Below are positions 1-8,576 of a stretch of 64,000 bases of DNA, piece after piece. Positions within the stretch are counted from its first letter, which is position 1. Each line of letters starts with the position of its first letter. The notes under the pieces were generated by a model. That model was not told the DNA's origin. It made no database searches and was given only the letters and a program-made list of their open reading frames with translations. A program made the translations under genes and the position numbers. Origin of the DNA: Candidatus Nitrososphaera gargensis Ga9.2 (GTDB lineage: Archaea; Thermoproteota; Nitrososphaeria; Nitrososphaerales; Nitrososphaeraceae); assembly GCF_000303155.1 (NCBI RefSeq), contig NC_018719.1, forward strand, positions 496,001 through 560,000, given 5' to 3'.

Positions 1-10
1 ATCATGTGGT

Positions 11-217
11 ATGCCGGGCGAAGAATATCGCGACCTTGTGATCTGCAACAACTGCCTGTGGGCCATGTCGCTACTAAAGGGATCGCACGGCTTTATCGCC
101 TGCCAAATGTGCGGCAACATCAGCCTAGACGTCATCATCCCTGTCAACGACTATGAGGCATACACCATGAACGTCAGAAACAAGAATATCGAGCTGGAGT
201 TAACAAAGGAAAGGTAG
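11..217 (+). CDS. Small CxxC zinc-ribbon-like protein
   Basis: A 68-residue protein with two CxxC pairs (CNNC near residue 12 and CQMC near residue 31), the spacing of a small zinc ribbon. The rest is polar with an acidic C-terminus and shows no membrane segment. I do not recognise a named family. The window edge is only ten bases upstream, so the promoter cannot be judged and an upstream start is possible. It lies about 50 bases ahead of a tRNA on the same strand. A nucleic-acid or protein-binding role would be inference from the cysteine pattern only. Confidence 0.6.
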   Translation: MPGEEYRDLVICNNCLWAMSLLKGSHGFIACQMCGNISLDVIIPVNDYEAYTMNVRNKNIELELTKER

Positions 218-264
218 GTAAATTTCTGTAAGTTTAAAAGTGGTTAAACAATGTGACTTTTCGA

Positions 265-370
265 GGGGCCATAGTCTAGCTTGGTCTAGGATGTCAGAGG
301 TTGCTATAAAAAACAACCGACGAACCTGGGGCGCTGGAGATCGTGGGTTCAAATCCCACTGGCCCCACCA
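265..370 (+). tRNA. tRNA-Pro (GGG) with a noncanonical intron and encoded CCA
   Basis: The acceptor stem GGGGCCA (265-271) pairs with TGGCCCC (360-366), followed by discriminator A367 and a genomically encoded CCA. The T arm is GTGGG-TTCAAAT-CCCAC and the D stem GTCT/GGAT. The mature anticodon arm forms only if about 27 bases (298-324) are removed: TCAG(294-297)+C325 pairs with GCTGG(333-337), leaving loop CTGGGGC with anticodon GGG at 328-330. The intron therefore falls in the 5' anticodon stem (about position 30/31), not at the canonical 37/38. Its ends contain GGTTG/CAACC, able to form a bulge-helix-bulge-type fold. Exact splice points are uncertain by a base or two. Confidence 0.85.
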
Positions 371-513
371 TAGTAATGGGTTCACCTACTACTCTGGTTG
401 GGTATACTACGGTAACTAGTTACAGAAACGACCAAGACAACAAGAGGAGTGCAAAGACCCAAGCCGGCAAGGCCTGACCACAACACCAAAGGATGGTTTG
501 ACGAAAGCAAGCT

Positions 514-1164
514 GTGACTGCTCCAGCCATAGCGACGATCATGCTCAAGGAGTTTTGGGGTTCGGAGATTCCTTGGCCGCTGAATTCTCTGGTTGACGGA
601 TTGTTTAGAGCACAAATGGAGGTAAGTTTTGGTCACACTCTTGAAATAGAACCGCGGCTGTTTATAGAACGAGACCTGCACGACTTTCTGACTGTCACCG
701 GTTACAGGCAGCTGTACGACTATCTCTACAATGTCTACAGCTTGGAGTATAGCCAGCACCATTTGGAGCCTATGGACTGGGAGCTTGTAGGGAAATATGT
801 CCACACTCCACACTGGATTGAATACGAGGAGAAAGACCGATATCGCGACCGCCTGCCTATTCGCAGCCACATTGGCGGCGACAGGCCATACAGGACCATC
901 TCGGAATACAAACTGGATGCAACGATTCTAAAGGTCAGGAAGACATTTGAAGAATGGCTGGACAAAGGCACTCTTCACATAGAGCCAGACATACCGTCGC
1001 GCAGAGAACTTAAGGAGGCCTACAGCTTCTTTAGCTCTAAGGCTGAGCTTCGCAAGAGACTCGATGACTATATTGAGAATGTGAGGAAAGAACTTTACGC
1101 ATGTGGAATTTACTACAGAGCAAATGTGCTGTCTCACGTAGTTCGCCGATTGCTACTCGCATAA
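514..1164 (+). CDS. Hypothetical protein, 207-216 aa
   Basis: A long open frame rich in charged and aromatic residues with no signal peptide, membrane segment or motif I recognise. The GTG at 514 gives 216 residues; the ATG at 541 (beginning MLKEFWGSE) is an equally plausible start. The sequence looks soluble, with alternating helical segments and a basic C-terminus. It follows the tRNA by about 150 bases and precedes a decayed small ORF. Base composition resembles the neighbouring accessory genes. Function unknown. Confidence 0.6.
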   Translation: MTAPAIATIMLKEFWGSEIPWPLNSLVDGLFRAQMEVSFGHTLEIEPRLFIERDLHDFLTVTGYRQLYDYLYNVYSLEYSQHHLEPMDWELVGKYVHTPHWIEYEEKDRYRDRLPIRSHIGGDRPYRTISEYKLDATILKVRKTFEEWLDKGTLHIEPDIPSRRELKEAYSFFSSKAELRKRLDDYIENVRKELYACGIYYRANVLSHVVRRLLLA

Positions 1165-1192
1165 GATTTTTCTACTAGAAAAAATAGCACGC

Positions 1193-1541
1193 TTGTTGAA
1201 GCGGCTGAACCGTCTGTCGTTTTGGGACAGAATTAACAAGCTAGAAGAGGATTCAGGTTACAACCTGCTGTTCAGAGATTACATTGCGCCATACCGCGAA
1301 GGCAAGGATGTCGATGTTCCTCCAAAATTCCAGAAGGCATTCAACTTTGCAACCAAGATTGACGACCTATACTGGGATGCCGATTATCATGGCCTTGACT
1401 GCGCTGGCCAATCCTGCTCGTGCAAAGATACAACGCACAAGAAACGGACGTATCCAAAACTATGGAAAAAGGCTGGAGGAACTGGAAAAGCGCGTCGAGG
1501 CATGGAAAATAATGGTGGCCTGCAGGGCAGATAAAGCATGA
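1193..1541 (+). pseudogene. Small hypothetical gene, probably frameshifted
   Basis: The first frame (TTG at 1193) reads a plausible soluble protein through about residue 75 (motif near its end: YWDADYHGLDC) and then becomes unnatural. A second frame running to 1541 ends in a convincing coiled-coil stretch (GKRLEELEKRVEAWKIM). Joining them needs one frameshift near 1400-1460. No family recognised. It may be a broken gene or two short overlapping ORFs; the coiled-coil tail is the reason to prefer the first reading. Confidence 0.4.
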
Positions 1542-1625
1542 TTAGCCTCTGCGTGGAGGCGGAAGTAGACCCAGATCAGAACATCTGAGGAAGAATTTTT
1601 CGACAAACCTTGTTGTCTCTTCTCT

Positions 1626-2375
1626 CTATTTGACAAAGCTAACTTCGGGTTCAGAGCCAAACTGCCAAGATTGTTTCTGGCACAGGTGCTCAAACAGCTC
1701 TTCAAAATTGCTTCTAGCAGCCCAAGCTGGACCTGCGCTTTTTCAGGGCTCACAACAATGGTCTCCCTCTCCGGATCGTAGAATATTAGATATTCGGAAT
1801 CCGCAGATAACTTGACGTCGACTGCCTTGATATTGTAATGCTCTGCAAAGAGCCAGCACCCACCTCCAAAGAGGGCGGCCTGTCAAGTACTACGACCCTG
1901 AATATTTTTCGAACAACTTCGTCAGAAGGCAAATTAAAGCCTAGATACGGGATCCTGCGCTCCATGTAGTATTCAAGCAGCTTGTCTCTGGCAATCTCGT
2001 CTGCGGTTTGCAGCGATCCAAAATATGTCTTGATAAATGTCCTTACATCTTTATTGCCTGCGTGATGCGAGAGGATAATATATCGGGAGGTCCGCTGGCT
2101 TTTCCTTCATACATAAATTCTGATATCTGCTGGACGCAGTAGTTGTAGGCTTTCTTCATGTCATCTTGTCTGGCGCGATTGAGCTTGCGCTGATAGTATT
2201 CTAACAGAACCTTCAATTCATTCTTGGAGAGTGCGCGCATGTCTACGAGCTGATTTCTGGAGTCCATCTTGAAATATACCATATCCGTGGGATGCAAGAG
2301 CGCCAGCCCTTGCAACTCCGGAATATCCTGTATTCATATGCTGTGCTTTTTACCTTGACGCTGTATACGAAAAGT
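1626..2375 (-). pseudogene. Multiply frameshifted hypothetical gene
   Basis: Reading the minus strand gives one continuous protein only by changing frame at least three times: residues ending near HPTDMVYFKMD and KAYNYCVQQISEF (2315 to about 2050), then KTYFGSLQTADEIARDKLLE (to about 1890), then KAVDVKLSADSEYLIFYDP (to about 1710), then FEELFEHLCQKQSWQFGSE ending at a stop at 1626-1628. A further N-terminal piece in another frame (LFVYSVKVKSTAYEYR) lies up to about 2375. Each segment is coding-like and they abut without gaps, so this is a decayed single gene of roughly 240 residues. Family not recognised. Confidence 0.65.
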
Positions 2376-2456
2376 CTTGCAGACCGCTAACCTTAACTAA
2401 CCCTTCTACCTTCCATTGGATTCTCGCATTGGGTAGCGAAGGTCAGGTAGCATGTT

Positions 2457-2792
2457 ATGACGAGCTTGATAGAGCGAATTGGCAACAGGACGGTATTGTT
2501 GGACGCCTGCGTGTCTCCACGCCTAGTCAAGGCTCTGCGAAAAGCCGGCCTGTCAGTCAGACACATGAATGAAATCAAACCTAGTATGCCAGATGCTCAC
2601 ATAGAGTATCTGATAATGCTGCCATCCGATGTGCTGATAACGCATGACACATTCTTTGCCAGATTTCTGGGCCCAAAGAGGGCGATATTGCTCCACAGAA
2701 ACGAGATGGACAAGATAAGACAGAAAGACTGGTGTGTAGAAGCGACAGGCGGAATTGTCGATACAAAAGGCAGTGCAACTCGTCATTTTTGA
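2457..2792 (+). CDS. PIN-like DUF5615 family protein
   Basis: The N-terminal half carries the signature of the DUF5615/Mut7-C-like PIN-type fold: an early acidic LLDACVSPRLVKALRKAG segment, a following SVRHMNEIKP strand, DAHIEYLI, and the LITHDTFFAR strand with an Asp. These acidic residues form the metal site of PIN-like nucleases. Proteins of this family are usually toxins or nucleases with a small antitoxin nearby; no partner is visible here. The last 25 residues look unrelated and may be run-on sequence. The start ATG is well placed, directly after the decayed minus-strand gene. Confidence 0.65.
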   Translation: MTSLIERIGNRTVLLDACVSPRLVKALRKAGLSVRHMNEIKPSMPDAHIEYLIMLPSDVLITHDTFFARFLGPKRAILLHRNEMDKIRQKDWCVEATGGIVDTKGSATRHF

Positions 2793-3152
2793 TCTTCCTA
2801 TTTTTCTTTATTTGTCATATTTTATCGGGAATGGTCTGCAATCAGTTTCGGCTTCTTCTTTGGCGACGTCACGAGCCAGACCCTGTACTAGCTATGTCAG
2901 AATAGCCAGAAGCGAAAAGGTATTAACGTTGAGCCCCTAACCAACAACGGCACCAATGCCACGCATTTGCGTTCGCCAAATAGAGCAGGAAGATGGTGAA
3001 ATTATCAGGCTGGGCGATAGAATAAGATGCTGCCTAGGATAGAAGACGGCAGGATGATGCGTTCTAGGTTTGTAAACCGCGTGGGAACAATAAGGGGATT
3101 AAAGATAGAAAACCAGTAAGCTGGAAGAGATGGGTCCGGCAAAGAACGGTGG
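2793..3152. other. Gene-poor stretch with possible coding debris
   Basis: No complete gene is visible. Short plus-strand runs such as QIEQEDGEIIRLGDRIR (about 2970-3035) and RMMRSRFVNRVGTIRGLKIE (about 3050-3115) look coding-like but are in different frames and end in stops, suggesting a degraded gene ahead of the next ORF. Confidence 0.3.
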
Positions 3153-3446
3153 ATGAACTTCAAGATTGTTGTAGAATTTGATACAGACAATATAGGGACA
3201 AAGGAAAAGAGCGCGTACGACTTCTATGATGGGATAGACAACTACGAGATAGTTTCGAGGATAGTAGACGAACCAAAAGCGCAAGTCGGTGACAGGATCA
3301 GGGTGGGAAATGTATATGATTTTCAGCATTTGCCATGGCACAAAGGAGACATGGGCATAATGTATGACATTGAGACAACCGAGGATGGTTTGAGAAAATT
3401 ATGGGTGGGTAAAATGGGACAACGGCAAAGACCTATCCTTAGTTGA
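3153..3446 (+). CDS. Small hypothetical protein
   Basis: A 97-residue soluble protein beginning MNFKIVVEFDTDNIG, with beta-rich, acidic composition (AQVGDRIRVGNVYDF, GIMYDIETTEDGLRKLW). Hydrophobic and charged residues alternate as in a small beta-barrel. It has no membrane segment and no recognised motif. The final ten residues are basic and may be run-on after a lost stop. It is isolated, with coding debris upstream. Confidence 0.5.
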   Translation: MNFKIVVEFDTDNIGTKEKSAYDFYDGIDNYEIVSRIVDEPKAQVGDRIRVGNVYDFQHLPWHKGDMGIMYDIETTEDGLRKLWVGKMGQRQRPILS

Positions 3447-3595
3447 AGATGAGGTTGACATAGAAACAATGCGGTAGCTAAAGGCTCAAGATTCTATCAA
3501 AAACTATAAGGCTCGGTCTTGGAACCCGCCATGAGAACGCCAGGTCCCGCTAGTTCTGGCGAATTTGCCATTCTATATGGACTCTATCTTGGAGA

Positions 3596-3826
3596 TTAAA
3601 TTTTCTTTTTTAATATCCTTATTTCATTTTCTGCTTTCAAAAACTCGCGCTTGGATTTGACCAATTGTTGAATGAGCCCCAAAATGGCTTCGTAGATGTC
3701 CTCAATTTGCTGCTGAGTCTCCGCATTCCGGCTCGGTTTTTGAATTGCCTCATGTTTATACCTCTCAAACTTTATTGCCTAGTCCTCAAGGAACTCTGTC
3801 TCTTTAAGCCGGGTCTTAGATACCAT
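3596..3826 (-). pseudogene. Small coiled-coil gene with an in-frame TAG
   Basis: From the ATG at 3826 the frame reads a 76-codon helical protein, interrupted only by TAG at codon 16 (3781-3779). After it the reading continues as AIKFERYKHEAIQK, QQIEDIYEAILGLIQQLVK and EFLKAENEIRILKKKI before TAA at 3596-3598. The heptad-like pattern supports a coiled coil. A single nonsense change (for example CAG or GAG to TAG) explains the break. Re-initiation downstream is possible but no good start codon follows the stop. Confidence 0.5.
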
Positions 3827-3893
3827 AAAAATATGCAAAAGTCCAGATAGGTCAATTCAAAGTAGGATTAAAGGAATAGTAACAGATTATGCA

Positions 3894-4055
3894 GTGGCCT
3901 TGTCTTTATTCGCTTTTGGGTTAATTCTCTTGTACCTTTCAGTCGGCATAGGATTTTCAAACTGGATTCTATTTCCCTTTCCCTTTGGCATAGTAGCAAT
4001 CGCTGCCGGGGTAGTCAGTGCAGTGTTAATGCAATTCTTTACACATCGTCCTTAA
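3894..4055 (+). CDS. Short two-helix membrane protein, start uncertain
   Basis: The frame is open from about 3783 to TAA 4053-4055 and encodes two hydrophobic helices (ALSLFAFGLILLYLSVGIGF and FGIVAIAAGVVSAVLMQFF). No ATG, GTG or TTG occurs before the GTG at 3894, so the natural N-terminus (which would include RSIQSRIKGIVTDYA) has probably lost its start. Read it as a remnant or a very small membrane protein. Family unknown. Confidence 0.35.
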   Translation: MALSLFAFGLILLYLSVGIGFSNWILFPFPFGIVAIAAGVVSAVLMQFFTHRP

Positions 4056-4103
4056 TGGTCTAATGCAGCAGCTATAAAATGTGCCCGCAAGAAAAATTTT
4101 TTA

Positions 4104-4379
4104 CTATGTCACGACACGAGAAGGAAATGCCCTAATTATCTCTGGTCGTATGCTAAAAACAATAAGCGCAACATCAGAGATTATGAGGGCAATGATTCCT
4201 GCATACAAAAGAGAAATATCACATCCAGAATAAAATCCCGTACCGCCTGTTTCTGGACTTGGACAGCCTCCTCCTCCTTTGTTTAGCATATTATTCACTT
4301 CAAGAACGCCCGACCCAATCATTATTGTACCAACAAAAATACCTACAGACCTCAGAATCAGGGAGTAGCCTTGTATCAC
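4104..4379 (-). CDS. Small membrane protein with two transmembrane helices
   Basis: A 91-residue protein with hydrophobic helices at about residues 8-27 (SVGIFVGTIMIGSGVLEV) and 55-76 (SLLYAGIIALIISDVALIVF), joined by a glycine-rich loop holding two cysteines (GGGGCPSPETGGTGFYSGC) likely to face outside. The C-terminus is basic and should be cytoplasmic. No family recognised. The codons and hydropathy are consistent with a real gene. Confidence 0.55.
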   Translation of the reverse strand: MIQGYSLILRSVGIFVGTIMIGSGVLEVNNMLNKGGGGCPSPETGGTGFYSGCDISLLYAGIIALIISDVALIVFSIRPEIIRAFPSRVVT

Positions 4380-4509
4380 ATTCTCTCTATAGAGAGCAGC
4401 ACCATCCGCAATAATAAGAATTAAGATAAATTCAACCAGCTGCCGCCGACCCTCAGACCGCCCGCTTACCAGACAATCGGATACATACCGGAACTAGGTA
4501 GCCAAAGGC

Positions 4510-4788
4510 TCAAAGCCAGTCTTCACTAGTTACTCCATCGCTTATCTTGGTACCGTCATCATTCATGTATGACATAGTGAACTCATTTTTCTTAACTGGA
4601 ACTACAGATTGGATGGTGTGCAATGCAACAAGCCTTGGCACCATTCCATTTTTCATTTCAAACATCAGTCTTGTATTTGTAAGATAAAGCATGCCTTTTC
4701 CAAACTTTCTTCTACCATCGCTGAATAGCTCAACACTATCCCGCCTGATGAGATTTTCACCATTTTGCAATACTATCATATCTACCAA
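4510..4788 (-). CDS. GRAM/PH-like domain protein
   Basis: The 92 residues follow the pattern of small bacterial and archaeal GRAM/PH-like proteins: ENLIRRDSVELF, GRRKFGKGMLYLTNTRLMFE (the LTNTRLxF turn is characteristic), then LHTIQSVVPVKK. These domains bind lipids or act as protein-interaction modules. It starts three bases after the stop of the upstream gene ending at 4792, so the two are almost certainly cotranscribed. The C-terminus is short relative to the usual domain and may be truncated. Confidence 0.6.
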   Translation of the reverse strand: MVDMIVLQNGENLIRRDSVELFSDGRRKFGKGMLYLTNTRLMFEMKNGMVPRLVALHTIQSVVPVKKNEFTMSYMNDDGTKISDGVTSEDWL

Positions 4789-4791
4789 TAA

Positions 4792-5025
4792 TCACTCTTT
4801 GAAGAATGCGTTTCCTCCAGTTTCCTGAATCTGTTTAACCAGTTGTTCGTATCGTTTTCTATCTCTTTTTCCGATACACTCAAGATGCTCCTTTAGAACA
4901 GCCCGGAACACTTCGTCCTCAGGCACACTCCATCTTCTCTTCTCTTTTTTATCAAGTCCATCTTGACGTCGAGCATTACACCCTCGATAACGGAAATAGT
5001 CTCGGAAGATGGCCTTAAACTCCAC
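4792..5025 (-). CDS. Small basic helical hypothetical protein
   Basis: A 77-residue charged helical protein (KEKRRWSVPEDEVFRAVL, KRDRKRYEQLVKQIQE), starting at a GTG. A TATA-like stretch lies about 40-60 bases upstream on the minus strand. It is the first gene of a probable two-gene unit with the GRAM-like protein. One CxxxxR and one further cysteine are present but form no zinc motif. Function unknown. Confidence 0.5.
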   Translation of the reverse strand: MEFKAIFRDYFRYRGCNARRQDGLDKKEKRRWSVPEDEVFRAVLKEHLECIGKRDRKRYEQLVKQIQETGGNAFFKE

Positions 5026-5398
5026 GTTCTTTTATCTTTGTCAGCCGTACATCAATATATAGATAACATCTATAAATCTTTAATGTTTCCTAGACCTGAT
5101 TGGCATTTTATGACAATCTTGGCTACGCCTATCATTACAGAAAGCAATTCGACCGGACGGAAACATGAATGTCAGCAAGGCAGCCAAGCTTGTCGGTGTA
5201 TTGACAACTTGTTTATAAACAGCTTGTCAATTCCTGACCAAACTTTTTGTTGATATGGGTAATTTTAGTTGGCAGGTTATTGTTTGAGTCCAGAGCATCA
5301 AACATCATTTAGCAGGACTTGTGTTAGGAATATCACGATAATTACTGTGCTGTATATATGGGAACTTTGATAAGGTTTCTTATTATCCGGCCAGGCCC
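5026..5398. other. Intergenic stretch
   Basis: Apart from the AT-rich promoter region of the minus-strand gene ending at 5025, I see no convincing gene or structure here. No PIN toxin frame follows the AbrB gene on the minus strand. Confidence 0.4.
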
Positions 5399-5692
5399 TC
5401 ATGTACTTGTTCTATCCTTTCCGGATACTTCAGTGGATCTAGCTTCGTCAAGTAGCTTTTTGGATGTGCTGGTTTTGAAGAGCCTCTTCAAAGAGCCTAT
5501 CTCAGCCAACGGGTCGGGAACGGGTTTTATGAGCACCCCTTGATTGGTGTCTACTACAATCGCTCTATCTGCAATATGGTGCTTCTCTCTGAATTTCTTG
5601 GGTACTATGATCTGACCATTCTTTGTCACCGTAATAATGACTTCATCCATATCATCCGGGATACCGTATGGTAATACACAAACGTTATGCAT
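5399..5692 (-). CDS. AbrB/SpoVT-type antitoxin-like DNA-binding protein
   Basis: The core VIITVTKNGQIIVPKKFREK is the classic swapped-hairpin AbrB/MazE fold, followed by HHIADRAIVVDTNQGVLIKP. The usual start is probably the ATG at 5650 (MDEVIITVT), giving 84 residues; the 5692 start adds an unconserved tail. Such proteins are antitoxins of VapBC or similar pairs, or transcription regulators. No VapC partner is visible directly downstream, so it appears solitary. Confidence 0.75.
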   Translation of the reverse strand: MHNVCVLPYGIPDDMDEVIITVTKNGQIIVPKKFREKHHIADRAIVVDTNQGVLIKPVPDPLAEIGSLKRLFKTSTSKKLLDEARSTEVSGKDRTST

Positions 5693-6093
5693 GACTGAAG
5701 GTTTCAGACTTGATAATCCCTTGATCCCTGGTTGTATCTCCCTATGCTGGTAACTCTTCGCCGGATCGCTTGCGATATTACTAATGAAACAATTGCAGGT
5801 CAGTCTCAGAATTATTATGTTCCGCGGATGTCATAGCTTAGTTTTTTGCTAATACAGATTCAGACGGTTAAGCATTCCTGCCTATATTGTTTTATCGATA
5901 TTCGTGTGTATGCCTGCAGATCCATAAATTAATGTAGGCGCACCATGCCCGATGCCGAGACCAGAACCTTTCAAAGGCTTGGCAATATCACACTAAACTA
6001 GAGTTCGTCAGCAAAGGTTCAAGCAAAATCGGACTAAATTGGTGTAGCTGGCCTGCAGGCATATGTTTATAGGTGGGTATTATATTGTATGTA
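5693..6093. other. Intergenic stretch with the AbiEi promoter
   Basis: No gene is seen. The right end holds TGTTTATA at about 6064-6071, placed about 25 bases upstream of the ATG at 6094, which suits a leaderless transcript. Confidence 0.45.
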
Positions 6094-6948
6094 ATGTTGG
6101 AGAGTATGTCAGCCTCTAAAATGACACGAAATGTAAGACAAGGCCTGTCCAGAAAAGAGAGCCTCTTACTATCCTCCTTATCGGAGAAGGACAAGAAAAT
6201 CTTTGCTCTAAGGGACGTAGTAGACGAGTTGAGCTGTTCTTATGCCTACGCAAAGAACTTGGCAAAAACGCTGGCAAGGAAAAAGTGGGTCATAAACCTC
6301 AGCAGAGGCACCTACCTTATAGTGCCGCTGAGTGCAGGAGTGGAAGCAAAATACACAGAACACGAGTTTGTCGTAGGCTCACACATCGTATCCCCCTACT
6401 ACATCGCATATTGGAGCGCCCTGAACTTCTACAACTTTACTGAGCAGACGCCCTACACAGTATTCATAGCTACGACGAAGAGGGCAAAAAGCAGGACCAT
6501 TCTTGATGTAAAGTACAGCTTCATAACGCTGAACAAGAAAAAGTTCTTTGGATTTTCCGGCACCGCCGTTGGCACGGACAGGGTCAACATATCTGACAAG
6601 GAAAAGACCATTGCAGATGCGCTGGATCATCCCGAGTACTGCGGAGGCATGACAGAGGTCGCAAAGTGTTTGTGGAACGCCAGGGATTCGGTATCGTATG
6701 AAAAGATCCTGAGCTATGCAGAAAGGATGGGCAACTTGACCATAATCAAGAGGTTTGGGTATCTATTAGAATTGTTAAACATTGTAATGAAAGAAGATGT
6801 GGTTGTAAGGATGAAGGAATCGATATCACCAGGCATGTCTATTCTAGATCCGACGATGTCGCACAGTGGCAGGTACAACACCAGATGGAACCTGCTTGTT
6901 AATGTGTCGAAGGATTCGCTTGTCAGATGGAGAGAAGAAGAATATTGA
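6094..6948 (+). CDS. abiEi: AbiEi-type antitoxin / transcriptional regulator
   Basis: About 284 residues with an N-terminal winged helix (LSEKDKKIFALRDVVDEL, YAYAKNLAKTLARKKWV, GTYLIVP) and a C-terminal antitoxin domain (YYIAYWSALNFYNFTEQTP, KEKTIADALDHPEYCGG). This is the layout of AbiEi, the antitoxin and autorepressor of type IV toxin-antitoxin pairs. The start at 6094 is chosen because a TATA box lies about 25 bases upstream. It overlaps the toxin frame by 22 bases, so the two form an operon. It appears intact. Confidence 0.8.
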   Translation: MLESMSASKMTRNVRQGLSRKESLLLSSLSEKDKKIFALRDVVDELSCSYAYAKNLAKTLARKKWVINLSRGTYLIVPLSAGVEAKYTEHEFVVGSHIVSPYYIAYWSALNFYNFTEQTPYTVFIATTKRAKSRTILDVKYSFITLNKKKFFGFSGTAVGTDRVNISDKEKTIADALDHPEYCGGMTEVAKCLWNARDSVSYEKILSYAERMGNLTIIKRFGYLLELLNIVMKEDVVVRMKESISPGMSILDPTMSHSGRYNTRWNLLVNVSKDSLVRWREEEY

Positions 6949-7735
6949 TCGATGCAGAGCGGATACGTAGGCTGGCAAGGGAAGAAAAGATAGGAGCAGC
7001 GGTAGTAGAGAAGGACTATGCCCTCACTTGGCTCCTTAGTGGTTTCTTCCTAAAGGACAGCCAGCTGAAGGATAGCTTTGTTCTCAAGGGAGGCACCGCA
7101 ATAAGGAAGGCTTTCTTTCCGGGCAAATGGCGCTTTTCTGAAGATTTGGATTTCACGGTGGTTGACCGCAACGATGCGAATAGCATGAGTCTGTACAGAA
7201 AATCTTGGACTTGCTTCTTACAGAGAGCGGCATTGCCTATTCCGTACACTCATACCATGCTAACCCCGGAGCAATAATTGCATATGTCCAGTTCCGCGGA
7301 CCTCTGAACCATCCTAACAGAATCAAGCTGGATATATCGCTTTCAGAAAAGATGGCGCTGAAGCCGGAGTCAAGGATGATCAAAAGTGATTTTGCTGACC
7401 TGCCTGACTTTAAGATACTGGCTTATTCGCTTAAGGAAATAATGTCAGAGAAGATCAGAAGCATAATGCAAAGAGGGTATTCAAGAGATTACTATGATGT
7501 ATGGAGGCTCTTGAAAGAGAACGAGTTTGACAAGCAAGAAATCAAGGACCTATTAGTCAAAAAGTGCAAGCTCAAAGGAATACCGTACGAGCCCGGCCTG
7601 CTTTTCGATAAAACGCGGCTTGAAGAGGCTAGGGCACACTGGTCAAGAGGTCTCTCACACTTGGTCAAGGAACTACCGGACTTTGACGAAGTAATATCGG
7701 AGCTTAAGGCCGGGCTCCTATTCCTTCAGAAGTAA
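6927..7735 (+). pseudogene. abiEii: AbiEii-type nucleotidyltransferase toxin, frameshifted
   Basis: The first frame (6927 to about 7200) has the AbiEii/AbiGii nucleotidyltransferase motif: FVLKGGTAIRKAF followed by RFSEDLDFTV (GGT plus the DxD metal ligands). The second frame (from about 7200 to 7735) continues with VQKILDLLLTESGIAY, KLDISLSEKM, EIMSEKIRSIMQRGYSRDYYD and a helical tail. One frameshift near 7190-7210 splits the protein. The active-site half lacks the conserved YSRDxYD helix, so the toxin is probably inactive while its antitoxin survives. A sequencing indel is the alternative. Confidence 0.8.
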
Positions 7736-7871
7736 CGTCAGTTTCTCTACCTTGATAAAGATTGAATAGAAAGAGGGTTCTCTAGGCTAGCATCGCTCGC
7801 CCTCATGTTGCACGTCCGATATTGATTTTCCTGTGTTTTAAGTCCTCCAAAGTAACGCTGCCGTATATATC

Positions 7872-8576
7872 ATGCCTCAAGCGATAAGGTCCCTTTGGTT
7901 TGAAGAGATAAGTTTCATTCATGAAAAGTTCTTTGATACGCCAATCGGAAAATTGACTGTAAGGCAGGTTGCCATAGTTTTTGTATTTGGCGTCTCTGCA
8001 TGGGCGGCGTTTAACAGCGTAGGTGATGATGACATGCTAAAAGTTGCCGTAACAAGCCTTCTTGTAATACTTGCTCTCGCATTTGCGTTTCAGAGAATAA
8101 AGACGCTGACGCCGGAGCAGTCCATGATGTTTGCGCTATTTGCTCCCAAAACCAGTACAGGAAGAAGCCGAAGAATAAAAAAGAACACGAATACGCCTAT
8201 TTCGACACTGTCTGTCGATGTAGGACAACAGAAGGGTTCAGAAACCTTTGACATTTCTGTGCTGGATGCCAGCGACAACATCCAAGACGGCCAGATACAG
8301 AAGCTGGTGGTTCTTGTCAGGGATCCCCAAACTGGCCACCCTTTGCCCAATAGGGGATGCGGAATACTGGTGGACTCTGAGAGGATAGGAAGAAGGCTGA
8401 CAGACGAGGAGGGGTTTCTGACCATTCCGTTTGTGCCAAAACAAGGCATTAACACAATCGAAGTAAAACCAGAAGGTTATGCGGCAATTGTAAAGAATGT
8501 AACTGTTGATGTGCACATGCGACAGCAGGGAGAACAACTGCGTTCGAGCAAGACTGCACAGGTGGCCCGGAAATGA
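7872..8576 (+). CDS. PrgI-like membrane protein with Ig-like C-terminal domain
   Basis: The N-terminus (FIHEKFFDTPIGKLTVRQVA, then two hydrophobic helices at about residues 34-50 and 56-75 and TPEQSMMFALFAPK) resembles PrgI-family components of conjugative type IV secretion systems, which sit in the membrane beside VirB4. From about residue 130 a beta-rich domain follows (VLVRDPQTGHPLPNRGCGIL, RLTDEEGFLTIPFVP, IEVKPEGYAAIVKNVTV), like a carboxypeptidase-regulatory or Big-type Ig domain. Its stop overlaps the next gene by ATGA, so it is translationally coupled to the VirB4-like ATPase. It appears intact although its partner is dead. Confidence 0.65.
   Translation: MPQAIRSLWFEEISFIHEKFFDTPIGKLTVRQVAIVFVFGVSAWAAFNSVGDDDMLKVAVTSLLVILALAFAFQRIKTLTPEQSMMFALFAPKTSTGRSRRIKKNTNTPISTLSVDVGQQKGSETFDISVLDASDNIQDGQIQKLVVLVRDPQTGHPLPNRGCGILVDSERIGRRLTDEEGFLTIPFVPKQGINTIEVKPEGYAAIVKNVTVDVHMRQQGEQLRSSKTAQVARK

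Noticed and set aside
5026-5650. VapBC pair built on the AbrB-like gene
   Set aside because: No PIN-domain frame follows on the minus strand; the only candidate is a 34-codon ORF without PIN motifs.
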